Part shown: one piece after another, positions 40,318 to 49,290 of the stretch
Position numbering within the stretch: the first letter of the stretch is position 1
Layout: each line of letters begins with the position of its first letter
DNA from: Puffinus mauretanicus
Taxonomy: Eukaryota; Chordata; Aves; Procellariiformes; Procellariidae
DNA length: 64,000 bases
Reading direction: 5' to 3'
Assembly (NCBI GenBank): GCA_023333565.1
Contig: JAJKFH010001371.1
Span: 248,001 to 312,000 of the forward strand
Made by a program: the position numbers and the translations under genes
The notes under the pieces: generated by a model
The model's input: the letters and a program-made list of their open reading frames with translations, nothing else
The model's database searches: none
Told to the model about the DNA's origin: nothing

Positions 40318-40390
40318 GGGGAATTAGCTCAAATGGTAGAGCGCTCGCTTAGCATGCGAGAGGTAGCGGGATCGATGCCCGCATTCTCCA
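40318..40390 (+). tRNA. tRNA-Ala (anticodon AGC)
   Basis: The 73-nt cloverleaf is complete. The acceptor stem GGGGAAT pairs with ATTCTCC, leaving discriminator A. It includes the G3-U70 wobble pair that is the universal alanine identity element. The D stem is GCTC (40,327-40,330) with GAGC (40,339-40,342). The anticodon stem is CTCGC with GCGAG around the loop TTAGCAT, with the anticodon AGC at 40,351-40,353. The T stem is GCGGG with CCCGC around loop ATCGATG. All stems are fully paired apart from the G-U. The internal A and B boxes are present. There is no intron, and the CCA is not encoded, as expected in eukaryotes. A run of five Ts follows 4 nt downstream. The gene looks functional. From memory, the common vertebrate copies have T-A pairs where this one has C-G pairs in the anticodon and T stems, which would be compensatory changes. 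Confidence 0.97.
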
Positions 40391-40394
40391 GCCA

Positions 40395-40399
40395 TTTTT
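40395..40399 (+). terminator. RNA polymerase III terminator of tRNA-Ala
   Basis: A run of five T residues begins 5 nt after the tRNA 3' end. This is the standard Pol III termination signal. Confidence 0.85.
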
Positions 40400-43300
40400 C
40401 TCCCCGCCGCAGCGCGCGGCCTTTACCATCCAGCAACGCGTTTTGCTTTTTTCTTAAACGTTCCTTAAACTCCTGTTTGCTGCCTTAAAATTCCTGAAGA
40501 CGCAGTTGCTCAACCTGTGGTTAAGGCAAGCAGAGCTGTATGTGTGGCTCTGCAAGAGAGCCTTTTGCTTTCTCATTTGATATTGGACAAGGCCTGCAAC
40601 AGGGAGCAGCACCCACTCCCTCCGGTGCTTCCCTCGGCAGCTCCAGCCCCAGCCCTCACCTGCTCATCCCATCCAGGAGCCGGAGACCCCCAAAGGTCCC
40701 CTCTCCTCGGAGCCTCCGATAGAGCCAAAGCACTCGTTTGCCTTTAGTAAACTTGAGAAGGAATCAGAATACCTCAAGGAAGCGCTGATGTATCGCCATT
40801 TAGTCAACAAAAGGGCAAGATTTTGCCCAGTGAATTTATCCAGGTGTAAAGTTCAGGCAAATATTCAAATTCTTCACATTCTGCTATTATTCTACTGCAA
40901 CAAGCCACAAGGAATAATGAAATGCTTTAAAGAAAGAGAGAGCAGATTTTAAAAACCAAAGGTGTATAATGAAAAAAACCCAACTCCGTAGGAGTACACC
41001 CACTTGGCATTTCCATCCCAGTCACAGGCTGAACTGGAAACCAAAGGTGGAAAACAATTCTGTGCACTTTCTCCAGTTACATGCCTGAGAAAATGACCTT
41101 TCCGACAAATTTCAATGGCGAAGAGTGGAATTCAGCTTTCAAGCTGCTCACAGCCCCGAGCCCACACCTGAGCAAACGGCAAGGCATCCCCCCCCAGACC
41201 TTTGCAGTGGGCCCGGGGCAGGCTCCCTGCAGAGCCTACGCCTGAGCCCTGGGGTGGTTGATGAGGGAAGAGATCGGGCTCGGAGCCCACGCTCTTAAAC
41301 CCCAGGGAACTTCCCAGCACGTTCATCAGATCCCCGAGCAGGACCTGGGGCACGGTGGAAAAACATCAGTGGGTGCCTTCCAGACTGACCAAATTCTTCT
41401 GCAACATCCTTCCATTACACCACATCTTCAGAAAGAGTAAGAAGCCTTAATATTACTGGGTGTCCTTTTAAAAAGAATAAACTTGGGGAAACCCTTTTTT
41501 TCTGAATAAATCTCGTGCGGAGATTTTTGCAGGGCAGCACTAGCTATGGTCTTTTTGTGTATCTATAGCCATGCCGTACCCCAGGCTCAAGTCCTGTCTA
41601 TTTTACTCTTTAACTCCTGAGGTCTTTGAATGTCCTTCCAACCCCACTGCCCCTCTTTATAGGCAGCATGGATGTTTAAATAAGACAATTCCAATTAATT
41701 CCCAGTAGCCCAAAGAAGAACTGGATTGAGGAGAGGAGGCAGTGGCTTTTCAAAGTGATTATTTGGCACAGATACCCATGAATTCTCATGGGTAGTCTCA
41801 TGGAGACTAGGGAGAGATGTCTTCGCCGGCAGTGGACATCTACCAGTCCTTTCCAGAAAATGGCAATGGTAACATGCAAACTGAAGTCTGAAAAACAGAT
41901 GAGTGTATGGTTGCTGGGTTGTTTTAGCTTGAAGATTTCATTCTTGCCTTTTAAAGCTGATTTACACTCGGGCTTCTGAGTCCCAGACAAACTCATGAAA
42001 TAACCAGCTGTCGCTACAATGGTCTTCAAAGCTTTAACAAACAATTCAAGTCTTCCTATGCAGCAGGATTTAACAGGAAAGTCAAATCCATCGCAGTCTC
42101 CTATTTCATCAGCTGCTACGCAGCCGGCATGAAGAGACTGTATTGTGAAATACATTTGTGTCTATGGTCCTCTCATTTTCCCCTCTAGCTTTGGCCTCAT
42201 CTCAACCCCTGCAATGTCTTGGTGACCACGGGCAACCTCGGGATGATGGAAAACTAAAGGACCACCATAAGTCTGGTCAAACTGATGCTGCATCGCCCTC
42301 TGCAGACTAGCAGGCAACAACTGCCACGGGTTGAGGCAGAAGATGCAGAAGAAAAGAGGGTTGGGCAAAAAATTCCCCTGACCATACTTCTTCTGCAGGC
42401 CAATGCAGTGCAGTGGTTGATGAACACGCCTGGAAAGCCCCATTTTATTGGGGCCCCATTTTCACTGGACCCATGGTGAAAGACTGTGTACACAGGGATA
42501 AAATATTACGCATATACTCAGAGCACTATTTCATTATAATGATTCCCACCCCCTGAAAATATAAAACCAGCATGAAACGAAGAGACCAGCTTTTCTTTTA
42601 CAAGAACAAGATGACCACATCAGAACAGCTAAAAATTCCTCCCTAATGGCTTTCTTGTGGGAATGTGTAACGAGCTGCCACAGCATCCATATGTGTGCAT
42701 GCACACATGCAAGTCGGGGTGAGCATTTGCCTGTGTTTGCCGAGGAGCCCGAAGCTTGCTCGCCCGCCTCGCAGCTCCCAGCTGCATGCTACCAGCATCT
42801 GTTTATTGACCTCCCTTTTTTTTCGCTTCCGAGGCATGAGCAAAGCCACACCGTTGGGTTCTCCACTCTGGCTCTGCAGATGCTTTTGCTCCCCAGTGCT
42901 TTATCAGCCCGCTGGCTCTTCAAAAACCCAAGTTTTGCATTTCCTCTCCCTACAAAGCCTTACTTCAAGTCACACACGAGCTCAAGGAACAAATGGCTTC
43001 CAGCAGTGGGTCAAGTAGGAGTTAAAACAAGGCTCTCGGTGCAACAAATGGAGCTGAGCACATGCTTACGACTCGCTGTTTTGATCACCAGGGTTGAGTT
43101 TGTGTAATGAATTTGCTGGTAGGCATCTCATGGTCAAGTTAGCAAAAGATCTGTCACTACCTTGAAAATGTTATTGTCTTTAATTGCAATTAAGTATATG
43201 CACAGAGGCATCATGAGAGCAGAGCGGACAGAACAGGAAACTACTAAAGGGCGAAAAGGCAACGATTTCAGCTTACATTAATGAGCTTAATTTAAGTATC

Positions 43301-46300
43301 CTTTTGTAAGTTTGCTCTAGGGTTATGTGCCTAAATTTAGTTTTAAAATGAAGTCATCTTAAATGCAGAGACACATCTCGACTTCCCCAGATCCCAGGAC
43401 ACAAGACCTCCCCTTGCTGGGTCCGTGCCAGCCATCCCCACAAGCCGTAGGGGCAAGGCGGGCACCACCGTGCTCTCCCTCCCTGGTAGAAAGGAGGGGG
43501 AGGCCCTAAAAAAAGGGGAGATAAATTCGAGTGACCTGGGGACATGGGGAAACGGTGATAAAGAAGAAGGGAACACGGGGCAGACGTCACCGTCAGACTC
43601 CTCGGGGAGTCAGACCTGCGTCTGTGTGAACGCCAAATGGAGGTACCTTCACGCCAGGGGTCTTCCACTGTTTCCGTGGAAAGACATGCACGTGCGTTTC
43701 GCACTGGTGTTTGCCGTTGCCTTTCTCAGCCCCATTTTGCATAGGTTTCTCTGGACTTGTGTGTGTCTCGGTGAGGACAGCCTGGTCCTGCTTGCTGGGG
43801 AAAGGGCAATAGATTTTTCCCGAGAGGCCTTTTGCTGACCCCACAGTGAGGGCAGCCAAAGGGACGACAGAGAGATGGAAGCTGATAACATCTTGGCATG
43901 GCTACCTGGCTTGTAAATCTAGTTTTTCACCAGCACAGACCAGTGTGTAGTGGGTGCTTTGTCCAGGGCAGGAGGTCTACAGAAGGTCCACGTGACATAA
44001 ACCATTCCGAAACCTCTAACAAACGCTAGACTTTGTCCTTTAGAGACTCCCGACGTTGGCAGCAGAGCAGGAACCGAGAGCAGCGAGGTGCCAGCAGTGG
44101 CTGGATAGGAAATTACACCTTTGCTGTGCGGCTGAGTGACAGGCACCTGATTTCAAATCACCTGGTGCACCAGGGGATGATGCAACCTCTTGCCAGCGTT
44201 AATTACTTCTTAACACTAGTGGTCTTCCTGAGAGCATCACGCGAAGCAAGAAGGGCAGAGACATCCTTCACCGGCCGCAGCACCCACCCACCCGCCTGCC
44301 AGGGAGCGTCCTGGCAAGCACCGGAGCCCGAAGCTCGTGCCATCCCAAGCTCGTGGCTGGGGCTCGGCAGGTTTCAGGCCAGCCCCAGGGGCACGAGGAA
44401 TGTTCTAGCAAGCCCTCTGTGTGGATGACCCTGTCTTTCCTGGGAGGGAATGGGGAAGAGGTGCATCCTCTGGCATTCCACTCTCTTCTGGGCACGAAGG
44501 AAGGTGGGTTTTAGCTCTTTGAGCTCTTCTGGTGGTCGGTTCCCATCTCCTCCAGCAGGATAATAAAGGCAACTGGGGGGAAAGCCTCTAGTTCTCCCCC
44601 CGGGGTGCCACAAAGGCTGTGCTTCCCAGCCCGCGCCCCCACCTCCTCTGCCGGCGTCAGCACCCGCGGGAGGGAAAAACAGAGCTGGCCGCCTGCCTCC
44701 GGTTCATTTACGGTCTGTTGAAACATTAATTAATCTTCACGCCGTTGAGGGGGGCGGGAGAAAGCGGGTTACTGCAACCTGCGATTAGTGTGCGATGCGG
44801 CTCGAGCGATGGCAGGGTAATCCTTGGGGAGGGGAAGAGCCAGTGGGGGTTTGGGAGGAGGAGGTGTAGGACCGGGGGCCCTGCTTGCTGCCGAGAGGCA
44901 GTTTTAGGGAGGCATGACCAGGGCTGTTCCCGGGGGACCCTTCCAGGCTGTGTGAGCATCCAGCAGGCACAGGAGCAGGGGGCTGCCCGTGCCCTAGCCC
45001 CTGGGGGGGGTTGACCCCCAGGTGAGGTGGCAGGGAGGCAATAACGTGCTCAGCATCACTCCCCGCCCAGGCGGGACAGGGCTTGCCTGAGGAATGGAGA
45101 AACTATTTGCAAACTCCAGCATCTCTACCCACACTTTAACACTTGTGGTGGCCTCATTTTCCGATGGATCCTTCAATGGCAACTACTCCCTTGCTCTGGG
45201 CTAAACCCTGGTGAGTGGCTACATGGTCAGGGGTAAGAAGTTAAAGCCGCCTCCATCATCATCAGGTTTTGTGCGATGTTTGCATCGTCGCTAAGCCAGG
45301 TACGATCGTGTACGGCGTGCGGCTCCGCGAGCCCCTGAAGAGCTGCCCTGGGAGGAAAAAAGCCGTCAGAACCCAAAGCTGCTTTTCTCCCTCTAGCAGG
45401 CACCATGTGTACAACAGCAGAGGTTGCGTGGTAACGGCAGCAGGAAGGCGTCAGCTCTGCCCTCCTTGCTCCCCGCAGAGCGCCGAGAAGAGCGAGGTAC
45501 GTATCAGCAGCAAAACCGGGCTCTTAAACTCCCTAAACTTTCCCTTCTGCTTACCGGGGAGGAGCAGGTAGCGATTTTAAAGCTGTTCATCGCAGAGGCT
45601 TTGTAGGGGATGGCTGGCTGTGCTTAACTGAACTGTTGTGTGAGCCAGGGGGATGGGGTTTGTAGGAAGAAGAAACTGGGGCAGAAGCTAAGATTTTGGG
45701 GGGGGAGAAAGGGAGGCGGCTCAGTATGTTGCCTAGAAAGCTCTCGACACTTCAAAACCTTTCTTTGCTCCGTCTTGTGAAAGTCTGAACGAGCTTTTAC
45801 TGGGGCTAAAAGTACTGGGAAACAATGGGAGACAGGGAGTAGCCGGCAGCCGTAGGAGGAAGCGAGCGGAACGATGACGAATGCCTTCCAGCCCCGGCAC
45901 CCTTGCTCCCACTGCGGGACAGACGTGCGGGCAAGCTGCTGGCCGCTGGGGTCTGGTGGGTGCAGCGGCACGGGGAAAGCCCGGGGAGGGCGGCAGTCAT
46001 CGCAGCAGCAAAACTCCGACGCGCCCATCCTCCGTTGCTCTCACGACTTCGTTTCAAACAGCTTAGAGGAGAGGCCTTTATGCTGGCAAGGTGCAGCTCG
46101 TCTGCTCGTCAACGTGTCGCGCTAATGAGGGAGACAGAATACGCGAGAAGATGCGTCACGGATAGGACTGGTGAAAGGGATGGAGAGGGGGGACAGCCCA
46201 GGCCCTCCAAGCTGGCCCCCATTCCAGCTGTCTGGCAAGATGGAAGTCAGGGAGACCACTGAGGAATGGATATTTTTGTTGTCGTTCCCAGTTCCAACAG

Positions 46301-46533
46301 TTCCCAGTTCCGACCTCCCCGGGGCGGTACAAGGGGGGTCCTGTCTCCCCCGGCCGAGCCCCCCGCCATGTGGCCTGCCCTGCATGCATCCCCATCGTGC
46401 TCCGGGCCCCGGCACGGGGCAGGCGTTGCCCTCCCCACCCAGTGGGACACCTTCCCATTCAACGTCGGACCCTCCTGTCCTCTGCACATCTCCTGGCTAC
46501 AGGGATTTCCCCCTCTCCTGTCCTGCTCCTGCT
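40400..46533. other. Intergenic stretch upstream of RNH1, no gene recognised
   Basis: No spliced or single-exon gene could be supported in this 6-kb stretch. The longest open frame outside low-complexity sequence is a minus-strand frame of 159 codons at 41,676-42,155. It is of unknown nature and is discussed in the findings. CpG-containing patches occur at about 44,600-44,900 and 45,830-46,160, with overlapping open frames but no recognisable protein. HRAS, which lies near RNH1 in mammals, was not recognised. Confidence 0.5.
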
Positions 46534-47281
46534 CTGGGGGGAGATAGGGGTGGATGGGAAAAAGGGGCGACAGGGGAGGGGGGGAAACGGAAAGGGAAGA
46601 AGAAGAGGAGGAAAAGAGGGAAGCGGGGGAGAAGATGAAAAAGAGGGAAGAAATAGGGAAAGAGAAGGGAGAGGGGAGAAAAGGAGGGCGAAGGGTGGAA
46701 AAGGAACAAAAGAGGGAAGAGAGAAAGAAGGGAGAAGGAGGAAAGGGAGAGAAAAGGGAAGTGGGGAGAGCACAGGAAGAAGAGGGAAGGAAGGGAGAAA
46801 GAGGGGAGGAAAGGAAGAAAAAGAAGGAAGAAAGAGGGAAGGGGAGAAGGGAGAAAACAGAGGGAAAAGAGGGGAAAAGAAGGGAGGCAAAAGAGGGAAG
46901 TGGGGAGAGCACAGGAAAAAGAGAAGAAAGGGGAAGGTGAGAAGGGGAAAAGAGGAAAAGGAGGGAAAAAGAGGGAAGGAAGAGGATATGGAGGAAACGG
47001 ATGAAGAAGGGGCGAAAGAAGGGAGGAAAAAGAGAGGGAAAAGAGGGGAAAGGGGAAAAGAAGGGAGGAGAAAGGGGGGGAAGAGGGAAGCAGGGAGGTC
47101 AGGGAAGAGGAAGAAAGGGGAGGGCAAGAAGGGGGAAGAGAGGGGAAAGGGGGAGAGCGGTAGGAAGGGCAGGGAAAAGGGAGGGAGGGGGAAGAGGGAG
47201 GGAAAAGAGGGAGAAAAGGGGAGAGAAAGAGGAAAAGGGGGAAGAAAGGGAAAAAAGGGGAGGAAAAGGGAGGAAGGGGAC
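46534..47281 (+). repeat. Long polypurine (GA-rich) tract upstream of the RNH1 promoter
   Basis: For about 750 bp the + strand is almost only G and A, built of short ggga, gaaa and aggaag units with few pyrimidine interruptions. It contains an internal duplication: a ~25-bp block with the core agtggggagagcacaggaa occurs at about 46,754-46,778 and again at 46,893-46,917, 139 bp apart. The tract keeps frames open on both strands (Lys/Glu/Gly/Arg-rich on +, Ser/Pro/Phe/Leu-rich on -), which explains the long spurious ORFs. Homopurine-homopyrimidine mirror tracts can form triplex (H-) DNA and often lie near promoters. Any role for this one is inference. Confidence 0.9.
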
Positions 47282-47830
47282 AGGCCCCGCCTCGCCGCGC
47301 TGCGCGCTCCGCCCGCCCCTCCTCGCGGGGCGGAGCCGGCTGGGGCGGGGCGGAGCCGGCTGGGGCGGGGCGGAGCCGGCTGGGGCGGGGCGGAGCCGGC
47401 TGGGGCGGGGCGGAGCCGGCTGGGGCGGGGCGGAGCCGGCTGGGGGCGGGGCGGAGCCGGCTGCGGGGCGGAGCGGGGCAGGGCGGGGCGGCGGCTGCGC
47501 GGGCGCGGGCAGGCGGAGCGGCGGTAGGAGCGGCGGGGCCGGGAGCGGGGGGCTGGGGCGGGGGAAGGGCCAGCCGGGGGGGTTCCGGCGTTGCGCGCTC
47601 CCTGCGGTGCACGGGATGGCGGGGCGAAGGGATCCTTGCGAGCAAGGAGGGCCCCTGCAGCAGAGCGAGCAGGCAGGGGACGGCAGCGATGGCGAGTGTG
47701 CCCGCGGGGGTAGGAGCGAGCCGGTGCTCCGGTTCCCCGACACCGGATTCTCCCTCAGCTTGCAGGAAGGTGCAAGGGGGGAACCCTTGCAGGGCGGGGG
47801 GAACCCTTTTTTGATCCGAGGGAGGTAAAA
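47282..47830 (+). promoter_or_regulatory. RNH1 CpG-island promoter and likely 5' UTR exon region
   Basis: This CpG- and GC-rich block lies between the polypurine tract and the first RNH1 intron. It has no TATA box but many GC boxes. The first coding exon, at 49,185, has a strong 3' splice site and only 20 nt of 5' UTR. At least one upstream noncoding exon must therefore exist, and this island is the natural place for it. Possible 5' splice sites are GCG|GTAGGA (exon end 47,523), AAG|GTGCAA (about 47,772) and GAG|GTAAAA (exon end 47,824). I cannot choose between them by eye. An ATG at 47,615 starts a 70-codon frame that is not in frame with the RNH1 start and is unlikely to be used. Confidence 0.7.
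47324..47461 (+). repeat. Tandem 20-bp GC-box repeat in the RNH1 promoter
   Basis: Five perfect head-to-tail copies of a 20-bp unit (T-GGGGCGGGGC-GGAGCCGGC) run from 47,341 to 47,440. A partial copy precedes them at 47,324-47,340, and a 21-bp copy with one extra G follows at 47,441-47,461. Each unit carries a GGGGCGGGGC GC box, the established binding site of Sp1/KLF factors, so the array gives evenly spaced sites about two helical turns apart. Perfect identity of the copies means recent expansion or gene-conversion-like homogenisation, and the copy number is likely to vary among individuals. Confidence 0.93.
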
Positions 47831-49184
47831 CAGGGCAAAAATACAGCGAGCAAACTCGGGAGGCGTTTGCTAAATTATGCAATCGGTTTCCTTCGCGCTG
47901 TTCTCTCGCTTATTCGCACTGGGTTTTGACACCACGTGATTCACGCGGGGCTGTGATGCGAACCCACGGAGGACGTGGCCCGTGACTTCCAGCAGCGCTT
48001 TGCCTCGGCTTTGGAAGGGGAGAGGCAGCGCGTGTTTTAAGAGTATATACTCGGCGTCCTCTCGTGGCGCTTCCTCTCCCCGCGTGGGCGAGGGGCTTGT
48101 TGTGGGCGAAGCTCTGACACCGAGCTCGCCTCTGTGAGCAGCCTGGTCTGGGACAGCCTTGGTTTGGTGGTAGCAGGAGGTGACCGCGGTGGGGGGACGA
48201 CGGGGGTGAGCTGCAGTCAGCAACGCCTGGTGGTTTTTTTTACGGTTCACATTCCAATGTGATCGCTCAGGAGTTCTTTTTGGTGTTTTTTTTTTTTTTC
48301 CCCACAAATACTCTGTAGTCTGAGTCATGTTAGCAAAGCCAAGACACCAGGACTGCGTTTTGTCACCTCCTGGAGCGCTGCCTTTGATACTGTCCCTTGT
48401 AGACTCAGCCTAGAGCTCAGCTATTGGCCTTGGCAGCTTTTTGTGCGTGTTTATCTGGAGCCGCTCTGCAAGGTGCTGCGTTTGCATCAGTTCAGAAATG
48501 CAGTTTGACTGCAGAGCAGAAAAAGTTCCTGCTTACCAGCTTCTCTGTACTTGGACTTGCCCAACCAGAGTGACCTTTCAAAGCTTGGATATCAAACCGT
48601 GGAGGAACGCTTCTCCCATCCACCTAGATTCCACCTCTCGCATACAGACGCGTGGCCAGCAGGATTTTTAATCTAAGCCCAGGCGGTTCTCATGCTCATC
48701 TTCCTCATTCACCCTTATTCTCTCAAAAATACCCTAGTTTTAAGTATAGCTTGAGGTCCCATGCTCGATCAGGTGTGTCGCACTGGTAATACTCGGTGGC
48801 TGTGTGGCTCAGTAGTGCGATAGGGAGTAGCATCGGTGCCTCTAAAAAGCTCTTTCTGGTTAAGCTCCCTCGGAGAGGGAAGGGGAGCATCTTACTCTCA
48901 TGCAAGCAGCCTTCAGATAACAAGCTGTTGCCATATCTCTCCAGGATCCATGTGCTTTTTGCCTCTCGGAGGAGGGCCGTGCCGAGTCCCAGACAAAACC
49001 ACTCCAACGCTACTGGCTCGTACTGGTGCTTGCAGCAGGCTGGTGTTGGAAAAACACAATCTGTTCTCTTTGCACAGCGTAACTCGTGGCTGAGAGCTGG
49101 GAGGCTTGAAGAGGATTGTTGCTTCTCAGTCAATGAAAAAATTAATTTTGATTTTTTTTTTTTAATTTTTTTTTTGATTTTCAG
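47831..49184 (+). other. First RNH1 intron (5' part)
   Basis: This interval separates the CpG island from the first coding exon and ends in a long T-rich tract and CAG (49,182-49,184), a strong 3' splice site. No coding exon was recognised in it. T runs occur at about 48,283-48,299 and 49,152-49,175. An additional noncoding 5' UTR exon could be hidden here, since mammalian RNH1 has several alternative 5' UTR exons. Confidence 0.6.
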
Positions 49185-49290
49185 ATCTTATCTCAACTGT
49201 CAAAATGGACCTTGACATCCAGTGTGAGGAGATGAGCCCGTCTAGATGGGCTGAACTTCTGTCCACAATGAAATCCTGCAAAACCATCAG
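49185..49290 (+). CDS. RNH1: RNH1 exon with start codon (20 nt 5' UTR + 86 nt coding)
   Basis: The acceptor is a long T tract ending in TTTTCAG, and the donor is ATCAG|GTAGTA. Coding starts at the ATG at 49,205 with [19 protein letters not shown] and supplies residues 1-28 plus two bases of Arg29. This is the N-terminal cap helix of the inhibitor. Mammalian RNH1 starts with a duplicated SLDIQ motif; this copy has it once (LDIQ), which explains most of the 5-residue difference from the human protein. Confidence 0.95.

Larger units (their letters stand above)
39990..40330. promoter_or_regulatory. CpG island / probable promoter at 40 kb
   Basis: The segment is dense in CpG and GC, sharply different from the sequence on both sides. 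It contains a perfect palindromic TCTCGCGAGA element at 40,269-40,278. An NRF1-like site, gcgcaggcgcag, lies at 40,213-40,224. A tRNA gene occupies its right end. TCTCGCGAGA elements and NRF1 sites are established features of TATA-less housekeeping promoters. A GTGAGG splice donor on the minus strand at 40,110-40,115 suggests that transcription runs leftward. The direction and the gene served are inferred, as no downstream exon was recognised. Confidence 0.7.

Noticed and set aside
39184..40352. Long Pro/Ala/Cys-rich open frames on both strands (up to 367 codons on +, 233 on -)
   Set aside because: They follow the 27-29-bp minisatellite and the CpG island. The repeat has no stop in any frame, so all frames are open without selection.
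47615..47824. ATG at 47,615 as an alternative, longer RNH1 N-terminus
   Set aside because: Splicing from GAG|GTAAAA to the exon at 49,185 puts it out of frame with the RNH1 coding sequence, and the peptide has no resemblance to RNH1.
46370..47882. Very long overlapping open frames on both strands (385 codons on +, 461 on -, and several others)
   Set aside because: They are produced by the polypurine tract and the GC-box array. The peptides are Lys/Glu/Gly/Arg or Ser/Pro/Phe/Leu low complexity, with no family signature.
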